Shown: piece after piece, positions 26,309 through 34,099 of the stretch
Numbering within the stretch: position 1 is the stretch's first letter
Layout of the letters: each line of letters begins with the position of its first letter
Assembly (NCBI RefSeq): GCF_900130065.1
Contig: NZ_FQXV01000003.1
Span: 62,001 to 126,000, forward strand
Source: Sporobacter termitidis DSM 10068
GTDB taxonomy: Bacteria > Bacillota > Clostridia > Oscillospirales > Oscillospiraceae
Direction: 5' to 3'
DNA: 64,000 bases
The notes under the pieces: model-generated
Told to the model about the DNA's origin: nothing
The model's database searches: none
The model's input: the letters and a program-made list of their open reading frames with translations, nothing else
Made by a program: the position numbers and the translations under genes

Positions 26309-27676
26309 ATGAAATGGTTTGTGAATTTAAAGGTCCGGACGAAGCTTGTCGTCAGTTTTCTGCTTATCGCCGTCATTGCCGCCGCCATCGGGGCTCTTGG
26401 AATATTGGTTATCCTGCAAAAGCCCGAGAACTCGCAGACTTTTGTCATTATTCTCGCCGCCGCGTCCCTTCTTGAGCTTGTTCTCGCTGTTTTGTTCGGC
26501 TTCTACAATGCTTTTCTTGTCGTCGATCCCATGTGGAAAAACGAGCGCATCATGGAGCGGTTCTCCGTCGGCAATCTGAACACCGCCGATTTGCTGCGGA
26601 AGCGAGATGGGGTCACGCTCAACTATAAAGACGAGATCGGCAGCTTCTCGCGCACCTTCTCCCAACTGATCGGCTATATGTTCAATCTGTCAGGCTGCGT
26701 TAAGAGCGTGGCCCAGGGCGACCTGTCCGTCGAGGTGCCGGTATGCTGTCCCGAGGATCAGCTCGGCAACGGCGTATCCGAGCTCGTCACCAATTTTCAC
26801 CGTCTTGTCGCGTCGATCGCCGGCGCTATCGACCAGGTGGCGTCCGGCGCCGAGCTCGTGTCCACCTCCAGCCTGTCGCTGTCGGAGGGCGCCGCGCACC
26901 AGGCCAGCACCGTGCAGCAGCTGACGGCGTCGCTGACGGAGATTTCCTCCCAGACACATCTGAACGCTGAAAACGCGGAACAGGCAAACAGTCTTGCCAG
27001 AAACGCCAAGGAAAATGCCGCCGACGGCAACACCCAGATGCAGGATATGCTGAAGGCCATGGATGAAATCAGCATCTCTTCCAGCAATATCAACAAGATC
27101 ATCAAGGTCATCGATGATATCGCGTTCCAGACAAACATCCTCGCCCTGAACGCGGCCGTGGAAGCGGCCAGAGCCGGCCAGCACGGCAAGGGCTTCGCCG
27201 TTGTGGCCGAAGAGGTCAGGAATCTGGCCGGCCGGTCGGCCAATGCCGCCAGGGAGACGACGGAGCTCATAGAGAACTCTATCCAAAAGGTTGAAACGGG
27301 CACGAAGATCGCCAATCAGACAGCGAAAGCGCTGGATGAAATCGTCACCAATGTGGACAAGGCCGCCGAGCTTATCAGTTCCATTGCCGTGGCGTCCGCC
27401 GAGCAGGCGCGCGGCATCGAGCAGGTCAACCTTGGGATCGCGCAGGTCTCGCAGGTCATTCAGACGAACGCGGCCACGGCACAGGAAAGCGCGGCGGCCA
27501 GCGAAGAGCTCTCCGGTCAGGCGGCGCAGCTGAAGGAGCACGTCAGCCTGTTCAAGCTGCGGGGCGGGAAGCCGGCCCCGTCCGGGACCGGCGCCCGGAA
27601 AGCGGCGGCCAAGCTGCCGTCAAGGAGCGCCGCGGCGGCAAAAATCTCCCTCACCGACGATTTCGGCAAATACTGA
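26309..27676 (+). CDS. Methyl-accepting chemotaxis protein, paralogue of the preceding gene
   Basis: 455 residues, same plan as its upstream neighbour: two close membrane helices (about 14-38 and 46-70), HAMP-like linker and a canonical signalling tip. It has no extracellular domain. The signalling halves are highly alike, while the N-terminal thirds differ more. It ends in DDFGKY, sharing the last residues DFGKY with the upstream receptor. A GC-rich stem-loop without T-run lies at 27688-27715. Cytosolic signalling through CheW-CheA is expected. Confidence 0.92.
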   Translation: MKWFVNLKVRTKLVVSFLLIAVIAAAIGALGILVILQKPENSQTFVIILAAASLLELVLAVLFGFYNAFLVVDPMWKNERIMERFSVGNLNTADLLRKRDGVTLNYKDEIGSFSRTFSQLIGYMFNLSGCVKSVAQGDLSVEVPVCCPEDQLGNGVSELVTNFHRLVASIAGAIDQVASGAELVSTSSLSLSEGAAHQASTVQQLTASLTEISSQTHLNAENAEQANSLARNAKENAADGNTQMQDMLKAMDEISISSSNINKIIKVIDDIAFQTNILALNAAVEAARAGQHGKGFAVVAEEVRNLAGRSANAARETTELIENSIQKVETGTKIANQTAKALDEIVTNVDKAAELISSIAVASAEQARGIEQVNLGIAQVSQVIQTNAATAQESAAASEELSGQAAQLKEHVSLFKLRGGKPAPSGTGARKAAAKLPSRSAAAAKISLTDDFGKY

Positions 27677-27758
27677 ACGTCCTGCCACCGCGCCGGCATG
27701 AATCTCCCGGCGCGGCAAAACGGACGAAGACGATCATAAATATTTTGGAGGTACGGTC

Positions 27759-28244
27759 ATGAGCGAAATTGCAACCACAACAGAGATTATCGAAGACGCA
27801 CAGAAAGGCAGATTCCTGGATTTTTTAGTCGGTAACGAATCCTTCGGCATCGAGATCAAATATGTGACGGAAATCATCGGTATTCAGAGCATCACCGAAA
27901 TGCCCGAAATGCCGAGCTATGTCAAGGGAATCATCAACCTCAGGGGCAGGATCATTCCGCTCATCGACGTGCGGCTGCGCTTTGGCAAGGAGCCGAAGCC
28001 GTATGACGACAGGACATGCGTCATCGTCGTCGGCATAAACGGCTTTTCGTACGGCCTCATCGTCGACAGCGTTTCGGAGGTCCTGACGATACCGGATGAG
28101 GAAATCTCTCCCCTGCCCGGCATCAACACCTCGACAGGCAACAAATTTGTCAAGAACATCGGCAAGACGGCAAACGGTATCGTTTTAGTCGTAGACTGCG
28201 AAAAGCTTTTAACAGCCGACGAGATCGGAGAGCTCAGCATATAA
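27759..28244 (+). CDS. cheW: Second chemotaxis coupling protein CheW
   Basis: 161 residues, one CheW-like domain (about 15-155) with FLVGNESFGIEIKYVTEII, GIINLRGRIIPLIDVRLRFG and LIVDSVSEVL. It differs clearly from the CheW at 16.5 kb, and its location after two receptors suggests a dedicated partner. The ATG has GGAGG about 9 nt upstream. Confidence 0.95.
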   Translation: MSEIATTTEIIEDAQKGRFLDFLVGNESFGIEIKYVTEIIGIQSITEMPEMPSYVKGIINLRGRIIPLIDVRLRFGKEPKPYDDRTCVIVVGINGFSYGLIVDSVSEVLTIPDEEISPLPGINTSTGNKFVKNIGKTANGIVLVVDCEKLLTADEIGELSI

Positions 28245-28397
28245 CCTGATATCTTACGGGCAGGCGCGCAGTACGCGTCCGCCCTGCTGCTGTCGGAGGC
28301 CTCGGCGGGCTGAAACGCGCCATACCCACAAATCAAAGCAGCCGCTTCAAGGGACGGGATACCCCTGTGTTTCCTCCCTCGGCAACGGAGTGACAAG

Positions 28398-29213
28398 ATG
28401 ATAAAAATAACCGAAAAAGAGTTTCGGCAGATAGCCGATTATATTAAGGCAAATTACGGCATCCAGCTGAAGGAAGAAAAGATGGCCCTCGTCACGGGCC
28501 GCCTTCACGGGATTCTCACCCAGCACGACTTTAAGAGCTTTACCGAGTACTTTGAGTATATCCTTCGCGACAAAACCGGCGAGGCGGCCATTGAGCTCAT
28601 GAACAAGATCACAACGAATCACACGTTTTTCATGAGAGAACCGGAGCACTTCAATTACTTCCGCGACAAGGTGCTCCCTTATCTGAGCCAGGAGGTCAGA
28701 AGCCGTGACCTGCGCGTTTGGAGCGCCGGCTGCAGCACCGGCGAGGAGCCGTACACTCTGGCAATGATCATCGACGAATACTTCGGCGCCGACAAGAGGA
28801 ACTGGGACACCAAGATTCTGGCCACCGACATCTCCCTGAAGGCTTTGGACGCGGCGAAACAGGGCGTGTACAGCAAGCGGGAGATCGAGCCTGTCCCGCC
28901 GCTTTGGAAGTCGAGCTACTTTACGCCTGTTGACGCCGAAACCAGCGCCGTCAGCGATAAAATAAAGAACGAGGTCATTTTCAGAAGATTTAATCTTATG
29001 AACCAGTCGTTCGCGTTCAAAAAGAAATTCCACGTGATCTTCTGCAGAAACGTCATGATCTACTTCAACAACGATACCAAGCATGAACTTGTTGGCAGGT
29101 TTTACGACGCAACCGAAGAAGGCGGCTATCTGTTTATTGGCCACGCAGAATCGCTCAACCGGGAGCAAACAAAATATAAATTCATTATGCCTGCTGTTTA
29201 CCGAAAAGAATAG
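28398..29213 (+). CDS. cheR: Chemoreceptor methyltransferase CheR
   Basis: 271 residues. CheR uses S-adenosylmethionine to methylate receptor glutamates. The N-terminal helical domain (about 1-75) precedes the methyltransferase domain, with NHTFFMREPEHF, WSAGCSTGEEPYTLAM (SAM-binding loop) and FHVIFCRNVMIYF. GGAG lies 8 nt before the ATG. cheB follows 12 nt later. Confidence 0.97.
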   Translation: MIKITEKEFRQIADYIKANYGIQLKEEKMALVTGRLHGILTQHDFKSFTEYFEYILRDKTGEAAIELMNKITTNHTFFMREPEHFNYFRDKVLPYLSQEVRSRDLRVWSAGCSTGEEPYTLAMIIDEYFGADKRNWDTKILATDISLKALDAAKQGVYSKREIEPVPPLWKSSYFTPVDAETSAVSDKIKNEVIFRRFNLMNQSFAFKKKFHVIFCRNVMIYFNNDTKHELVGRFYDATEEGGYLFIGHAESLNREQTKYKFIMPAVYRKE

Positions 29214-29225
29214 AGGAGCGTTAAT

Positions 29226-30257
29226 GTGAAGCAGGCAAAAAAAATACGTGTTCTCGTTGTAGACGACAGCGCGCTTTTCCGGGGCGTCGTTTCAAAGGGC
29301 ATTTCCGCCGACCCTGACATTCTCGTCGTGGGGACGGCCGTGGACCCGTTCGACGCCAGGGACAAAATCGTCGAATTGGAGCCCGACATCATGATCTGCG
29401 ACGTCGTTATGCCAAAAATGGACGGCATCGAATTTATCCGCAGGCTGCTGCCTCAGTATCCCCTGCGGGTCGTTATCGTCAGCTCCGTCAGCGAACGGGT
29501 GCTGGACGCCATGAATGCCGGCGCCGTCGATTTCGTCGCCAAGCCGGACATCGCCACCGGCCGTACGCCGGCGATTTTTTTGAGCGAGCTTGTTGAGAAA
29601 GTCAAAATCGCCTACGGCGCCCAGGTCCCGAAGCCCAAAGCCGGCGCGGAGCCGGCGCGGAATGTGCAGCAATCCGCCAAGGCGGCAACGAAGAGGGTCA
29701 TCGCCATGGGCGCCTCCACCGGAGGGACGGAGGCCCTGTTCAACGTGCTCACCTGCCTGCCGGCAAATCTGCCGGGCATTGTCATCGTACAGCACATTCC
29801 GCCCGTCTTCTCACAGATGTTCGCCGACAGGATGGACAAGGCGCTCCCAATGCGCGTCAAGGAGGCCCAGACGGGTGATTACGTCGAACCCGGCACCGTG
29901 CTCATCGCCCCGGGTGACAAGCATATGACCGTCAAAAAGCTGGGGGACCGGCTCCGGGTGGAGGTCGCCGCCGGCGAAAAGGTCAACGGGCACTGCCCGT
30001 CGGTGGACGTGCTGTTCAATTCCGTGGCGGCAGCCTGCGGCGGCGACGCCGTCGGCGTTATTCTGACCGGCATGGGCAGCGACGGCGCCAAAGGGCTTTT
30101 GGCCATGCGCCAGAAGGGCGCCAGGACGATTGGCCAGGACGAGGCCTCCTCCGTCGTCTACGGCATGCCGAAGGTCGCCCGCGATATCGGGGCCGTGGAG
30201 AAGCAGCTCCCCCTCGAAAATATCGCCCAGGCCATTATCCACGCCGTGACGGCCTAA
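29226..30257 (+). CDS. cheB: Chemoreceptor methylesterase / response regulator CheB
   Basis: 343 residues from GTG 29226, with GAGGAG 9 nt upstream. A receiver domain (about 7-125, phosphoacceptor Asp59) is joined by a short linker to the methylesterase domain (about 155-343). The catalytic triad is visible: Ser164 (MGASTGGTEA), His190 (VQHIPP) and Asp286 (TGMGSDGAKG). Together with CheR it sets receptor methylation. The gene closes the receptor-cheW-cheR-cheB block. Confidence 0.97.
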   Translation: MKQAKKIRVLVVDDSALFRGVVSKGISADPDILVVGTAVDPFDARDKIVELEPDIMICDVVMPKMDGIEFIRRLLPQYPLRVVIVSSVSERVLDAMNAGAVDFVAKPDIATGRTPAIFLSELVEKVKIAYGAQVPKPKAGAEPARNVQQSAKAATKRVIAMGASTGGTEALFNVLTCLPANLPGIVIVQHIPPVFSQMFADRMDKALPMRVKEAQTGDYVEPGTVLIAPGDKHMTVKKLGDRLRVEVAAGEKVNGHCPSVDVLFNSVAAACGGDAVGVILTGMGSDGAKGLLAMRQKGARTIGQDEASSVVYGMPKVARDIGAVEKQLPLENIAQAIIHAVTA

Positions 30258-30283
30258 TGGTATCCAGATTAATATTCGCATCA

Positions 30284-30310
30284 GGCGGGGTGGCAACACC
30301 CCGCCGTTCT
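30284..30310 (+). terminator. Terminator after cheB
   Basis: GGCGGGGTG and CACCCCGCC form a perfect 9-bp stem around a GCAA tetraloop, followed by GTTCTTAT. It lies 26 nt beyond the cheB stop. Confidence 0.82.
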
Positions 30311-30352
30311 TATCGGCGGAATGAAGTTCTCCTGTCCTCGTTATCTCAAGTC

Positions 30353-30381
30353 TTGTATACGCCCGAAAAATCAATTACAAT
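30353..30381 (+). promoter_or_regulatory. Candidate SigA promoter of the Crp/Fnr-type gene
   Basis: TTGTAT (30353-30358), 17 nt, TACAAT (30376-30381). It lies about 30 nt before the start of the regulator gene. Confidence 0.45.
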
Positions 30382-30412
30382 ATAACCATCATAACAATGG
30401 GGGGATGACAGC

Positions 30413-31090
30413 ATGGACACGGCGGAAACAGCCGGGCTCCTCTCGGCACATTTTTCGGCCTGGGCGCATCTGACAAAGGAAGAGCAGGATGGTATGCTCT
30501 CCGACACCGTCCTGACGCGCTACGCAAAGGGCGCCTGCATCCACAACGGCGAAAACGACTGCAAGGGCATGCTCCTCATCAAAAAGGGCCAGCTGCGCAC
30601 GTACATGCTCTCGGAAAGCGGAAAAGAAATCACGCTTTACCGCCTGGGCGCCGGGGACGTCTGTGTTCTGTCGGCCTCCTGCGTTTTATCGGCCATCACC
30701 TTTGAGGTTCAGATTGACGCCGAGGAGGATTCGGAGGTGCTGTTTATAAGCCCCCTGTACCTTCAGTCGCTGATGGAGCGCAATATCCACGTGGAGTGCT
30801 TTGTCTACAAGACGGCGACGGACCGGTTTTCCGACGTGATGTGGGCCATGCAGCAGATCCTGTTTATGAGCATGGACAAACGGCTGGCCGTCTTCCTTTG
30901 GGACGAGATTGCGAAAACGGCGGATGACACGGTGCATCTGACCCATGAGCAGGTGGCCCGGGACGTGGGCAGCGCCCGGGAGGTGGTCAGCCGGATGCTC
31001 AAGTACTTTTCCTCCGAGGGCATCGTGGAGCTCTCCCGCGGCGGTATCAGGATTATCAACAAGCAGAAGCTCAGAAAGCTGGCGGAATAA
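30413..31090 (+). CDS. Crp/Fnr family transcriptional regulator
   Basis: 225 residues. An N-terminal cyclic-nucleotide-binding-like barrel (about 15-125), a dimer helix (about 130-160), and a C-terminal winged helix-turn-helix (about 165-225; LTHEQVARDVGSAREVVSRML) give the Crp/Fnr plan. Cysteines at about 42, 50, 82 and 88 sit in the sensor barrel, but not in the N-terminal spacing of Fnr iron-sulfur sensors. The signal is therefore open (redox, gas or small molecule). GGGGGGAT precedes the ATG. Targets are unknown; the convergent neighbour is thioredoxin. Confidence 0.88.
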   Translation: MDTAETAGLLSAHFSAWAHLTKEEQDGMLSDTVLTRYAKGACIHNGENDCKGMLLIKKGQLRTYMLSESGKEITLYRLGAGDVCVLSASCVLSAITFEVQIDAEEDSEVLFISPLYLQSLMERNIHVECFVYKTATDRFSDVMWAMQQILFMSMDKRLAVFLWDEIAKTADDTVHLTHEQVARDVGSAREVVSRMLKYFSSEGIVELSRGGIRIINKQKLRKLAE

Positions 31091-31108
31091 AAGCTGCATT
31101 TAATAGTG

Positions 31109-31165
31109 AAGAATCTCCAGGAGAACCTGCTCGGCACAACGGCCGAGGGCTTCCTGGAGATTCTT
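31109..31165. repeat. Long imperfect palindrome, likely dispersed intergenic element
   Basis: Arms AAGAATCTCCAGGAG (31109-31123) and CTCCAGG-complement TTCCTGGAGATTCTT (31151-31165) pair over about 14 bp. An inner CTCGG/CCGAG stem lies inside. It is followed by CGCTTCGCTCAGAATGACA, a phrase I have seen repeatedly in intergenic DNA of Clostridia-type genomes. It lies between convergent genes and could also terminate both. Confidence 0.6.
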
Positions 31166-31226
31166 CGCTTCGCTCAGAATGACAGCTGACGTTTACATAT
31201 GCGAGGGCTCTTGCCCCTTGTCTTTT

Positions 31227-31538
31227 CTATGCTTCCAGCATCCTCAGTATGTCCTCCTTCGGGCGGACGCCGACCACGGTCTTGACGACCTTGCCGCCTT
31301 TGACGACGGCGAGCGTCGGGATGCTCATGACGCGGAAAGCCTGGGCCAGCTCCGGTTGTTCATCCACGTTCACCTTGCCGACCTTGGCCGCGGGCACCTC
31401 GCGGGCCACCTCGTCCACCACGGGTGACACCATCCTGCACGGGCCGCACCAGGCCGCCCAGAAGTCCAGCAGCACCGGTTTATCGGAATTGATGACCTCG
31501 TTTTCAAAGTTGTCCTTTGTTATCGTTAATGTCGACAT
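31227..31538 (-). CDS. trxA: Thioredoxin
   Basis: 103 residues from ATG 31538, with GGAG 8 nt upstream; an ATG two codons earlier is too close to that site. It is a single thioredoxin fold with the active site WCGPC at 30-34, the cis-Pro loop (MSIPTLAVVKGG), and the usual C-terminal helix. It is a general cytosolic dithiol reductant. No thioredoxin reductase lies nearby. Confidence 0.96.
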   Translation of the reverse strand: MSTLTITKDNFENEVINSDKPVLLDFWAAWCGPCRMVSPVVDEVAREVPAAKVGKVNVDEQPELAQAFRVMSIPTLAVVKGGKVVKTVVGVRPKEDILRMLEA

Positions 31539-31862
31539 GCACATCGCTCCTCACGTTTTTATTTATGGTTTTATTATACCCTGTTTCCCATCGTTTTCTG
31601 TGAGTAAATCACAGTCCCCGCTGGCCGCGGGACGCCTCGTCTTGTAAATATTATTCCTTGTTATTTAACCCGATTTGTGCTAATCTTAACACGAATGTAA
31701 CATATATTTAACGTAACCGCAGCAAAGGCGCGCCGCGGTTCCGGACAGGAAGCTGTTCTCCGGGGAAAGAAAATGCTTGAAATGGATGTCTTTGATTCGA
31801 CATACACAGAATTTTATAGGAAATTTCGCTCCGCGAACGACGCGAGCCGCTTCAGACGAAAT

Positions 31863-31920
31863 ACTCAGCCCCAAGACACCGACGATATCGGTGCTTTGTA
31901 AAACCGCTGAGTGTTTTTTT
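31863..31920 (+). promoter_or_regulatory. Structured leader ending in a terminator, before the phosphate-uptake genes
   Basis: ACTCAG (31863-31868) pairs with CTGAGT (31907-31912) and is followed by GTTTTTTT. A second stem CACCGA/TCGGTG sits inside. About 70 nt separates the T-run from the DUF47 ATG, so the element could attenuate that operon. The upstream DNA (31,690-31,862) has further short complementary stretches, but I could not match it to a known riboswitch class. No credible gene was found in 31,545-31,990. Confidence 0.45.
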
Positions 31921-31990
31921 ATGAGGTGCATCAGAGTGAATTTAGAATAATCCCTAGAGAGATTAATATCAACGAAAGAAGTGGTTGGAT

Positions 31991-32614
31991 ATGTTCCGCG
32001 TTACGCGAAAGGAAGAGATTTTTTTTGACCTGTTTGTCGATACGGCCGATATGGCCTGCCTTGCGGCAAAAAAACTGAACGATCTCATTATCAACTATAC
32101 CGATGTCGATAAGAAAATCGACGCCATCCAGCAAATCGAGCACGACTGCGATATCAAGGTGCACGACATCGTTCAGCAGCTGAACAGGTCGTTTATCACG
32201 CCGATCGACCGGGAGGATATCAACGAGATCGCCAAGGAACTGGATAATATCACCGACGCCATTGAGGATACGGCCCACCGCTTCCGCATGTTTGACATTA
32301 AATCCATCAGAGACGACGCGAAAAAGCTGTCGGACCTGATCGTTGCGTGTACGGACGAGCTTAAGATCGTGATGCTCGAAATGAAAAATATGAAGACAAG
32401 CAAGCTCCTGTGCCCCAAGATCATTGAGGTCAACCGCATTGAAAACGACGGGGATGTTCTTTACCGGAGCGCCATGTCGTCGCTCTTCACCAGCGGCATG
32501 GACGCGCTTGAAATCCTCAAATGGAAGGAAATTTACGAATTCCTCGAAAACTCCCTGGACGCGTGCGAGGACGTGGCCAACACCGTCGAAGGGGTCGTAA
32601 TGAAGCATGCTTAG
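31991..32614 (+). CDS. DUF47 / PhoU-like accessory protein of Pit transport
   Basis: 207 residues from ATG 31991; a TTG two codons earlier is the only alternative. All-helical PhoU-like fold with repeated acidic metal-site motifs (QQIEHDCDIKVHDI near 43 and VNRIENDGDVLYR near 145). DUF47 proteins are regularly encoded next to Pit transporters and are thought to regulate them. Here the gene overlaps pit by 8 nt, which supports that role. Confidence 0.88.
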   Translation: MFRVTRKEEIFFDLFVDTADMACLAAKKLNDLIINYTDVDKKIDAIQQIEHDCDIKVHDIVQQLNRSFITPIDREDINEIAKELDNITDAIEDTAHRFRMFDIKSIRDDAKKLSDLIVACTDELKIVMLEMKNMKTSKLLCPKIIEVNRIENDGDVLYRSAMSSLFTSGMDALEILKWKEIYEFLENSLDACEDVANTVEGVVMKHA

Positions 32615-33605
32615 TTTAATGCTGATCGCGGTTATTGTCATCGCTTTGACCTTCGACCTTATCAACGGCTTTCACGACACGGCAAACGCCATTGCCACCT
32701 CGGTTTCCACGCGTGTGCTCACCCCGAGGATAGCGGTCATGATGGCGGCGGCCGCCAACTTCATCGGCGCCGTGTTTCTCAGCACCGGCGTCGCAGAGAC
32801 GATATCAAAGGGCCTTGTCAACGGCGCTCTGGAACAGTATGTCATCGTCGCCGCTCTTTTGGCGGCCATCATCTGGGATTTGATCACATGGTATCTCGGC
32901 ATCCCCAGCAGCTCCTCTCACGCGCTCATCGGCGGGCTGGTGGGCGCCGCCGTGGTGTACGCCGCCAGCTTTGAAAAGGTCGTATGGTCCGGGGTTCTCG
33001 ACAAGGTCGTCATCCCCCTTGTGACCTCCCCGCTCGTGGGGTTTGTCTTCGGCTTTCTAATCATGAAGGCTCTTTTCAAGATCTGCGCGAGATCGACGCG
33101 TATGGCGGTCCATAAGGTCTTCTCCGTTTTGCAGATCATCTCCGCTTTCTTCATGGCGTTGTCCCACGGCAGCAATGACGCGCAAAAATCCATGGGCATC
33201 ATCACGCTGGCGCTCGTCAGCGCCGGCCTTCTGGACCAGAGCGCCGGCATACCGCTCTGGGTCATCGTCGCCTGCGCCACAGCCATGGCCATCGGCACAT
33301 CGGTGGGCGGCTGGAAAATCATCAAAACCATCGGCGTCAACATGATCAAGCTCGAACCGATCAACGGCTTTGCCGCCGAGACGGGCGCGGCCATCGTCAT
33401 CCAGGTCATGACCGCGCTGAAGGCGCCCGTCAGCACAACACACGTTATCTCCGCGGCCATCATGGGCGTGGGGGCGTCGAAAAGGCTTTCCGCCGTCAGG
33501 TGGTCGCTTGTGAAAAATATCGTCACGTCGTGGTTCGTCACGATCCCAGCGACCATGCTCCTCGGGGCCGGCATCACGTTTCTTATGCAGCTGTTCATGG
33601 GCTGA
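32607..33605 (+). CDS. pit: Low-affinity inorganic phosphate transporter (PiT family)
   Basis: 332 residues, about ten membrane segments. PiT proteins import phosphate as a metal-phosphate complex with cations. Both inverted-repeat signatures are present: GFHDTANAIATSVST with GIPSSSSHALIGG in the first half, and SHGSNDAQKSMG with APVSTTHVISAA in the second half. The ATG lies inside the end of the DUF47 gene. In arsenic-exposed cells PiT is also an arsenate entry route, which may matter given the ars operon 4 kb away (inference). Confidence 0.95.
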   Translation: MLSLMLIAVIVIALTFDLINGFHDTANAIATSVSTRVLTPRIAVMMAAAANFIGAVFLSTGVAETISKGLVNGALEQYVIVAALLAAIIWDLITWYLGIPSSSSHALIGGLVGAAVVYAASFEKVVWSGVLDKVVIPLVTSPLVGFVFGFLIMKALFKICARSTRMAVHKVFSVLQIISAFFMALSHGSNDAQKSMGIITLALVSAGLLDQSAGIPLWVIVACATAMAIGTSVGGWKIIKTIGVNMIKLEPINGFAAETGAAIVIQVMTALKAPVSTTHVISAAIMGVGASKRLSAVRWSLVKNIVTSWFVTIPATMLLGAGITFLMQLFMG

Positions 33606-33674
33606 CAGGTCGGATAGCATACCGAGAACTGGATAACATATTGAAGGATTCACAACTTCAGGAAGGAGCACAAA

Positions 33675-33863
33675 ATGAAAGCAAGCGTCGATAAATCCGG
33701 CTGCATCAGCTGCGGCCTTTGCGTCACCACCTGCCCCGAGGTATTCCGTATCGGCTCGGACGGCATGGCGGAGGCGTATGCCGAGGTCACCCCTGCGCTC
33801 GAAGACAGCGCCCAGGAAGCCCGCGACAGCTGCCCCGTCTCAGTCATCTCCATCGATGACTGA
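33675..33863 (+). CDS. Small single-cluster ferredoxin
   Basis: 62 residues. Cysteines 10, 13 and 16 (CISCGLC) with Cys53 (SCPVS) form one [4Fe-4S] site; Cys20 before Pro is an extra. This is the Fer4_13-type short ferredoxin common in Clostridia. It is a cytosolic low-potential electron carrier. AGGAAGGAG lies just upstream of the ATG. Partner unknown; the radical SAM enzymes nearby need a reductant, but no link is proven. Confidence 0.92.
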   Translation: MKASVDKSGCISCGLCVTTCPEVFRIGSDGMAEAYAEVTPALEDSAQEARDSCPVSVISIDD

Positions 33864-33886
33864 AGCATCTTAATAATTGCCTTGTC

Positions 33887-33920
33887 AAAACGCGGCGGCC
33901 GTGAAAGGCCGCCGCGTTTT
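33887..33920 (+). terminator. Terminator after ferredoxin
   Basis: AAAACGCGGCGGCC and GGCCGCCGCGTTTT form a perfect 14-bp stem around GTGAAA, with TTTTA at the end. Confidence 0.92.
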
Positions 33921-34099
33921 ATCCTGAGAGCCGCAATCAGCCGTGTTTTTCTATAAGCCGATTGCGCCAGCCCCTTGTCAGGCGGGCAAGCCATATGCTC
34001 AATAATTCCCCTGACTATGTCAGCTTTTTTTGCGGTTCCTTCGGCGATATTTTCTATAGTATATAGGCTGCGGCGAGAGGCTATCCTGCTTGTTTAAAG

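Noticed and set aside
31686-31931. 81-codon frame on the minus strand before DUF47
   Set aside because: No ribosome-binding site and overlaps the palindromic leader/terminator.
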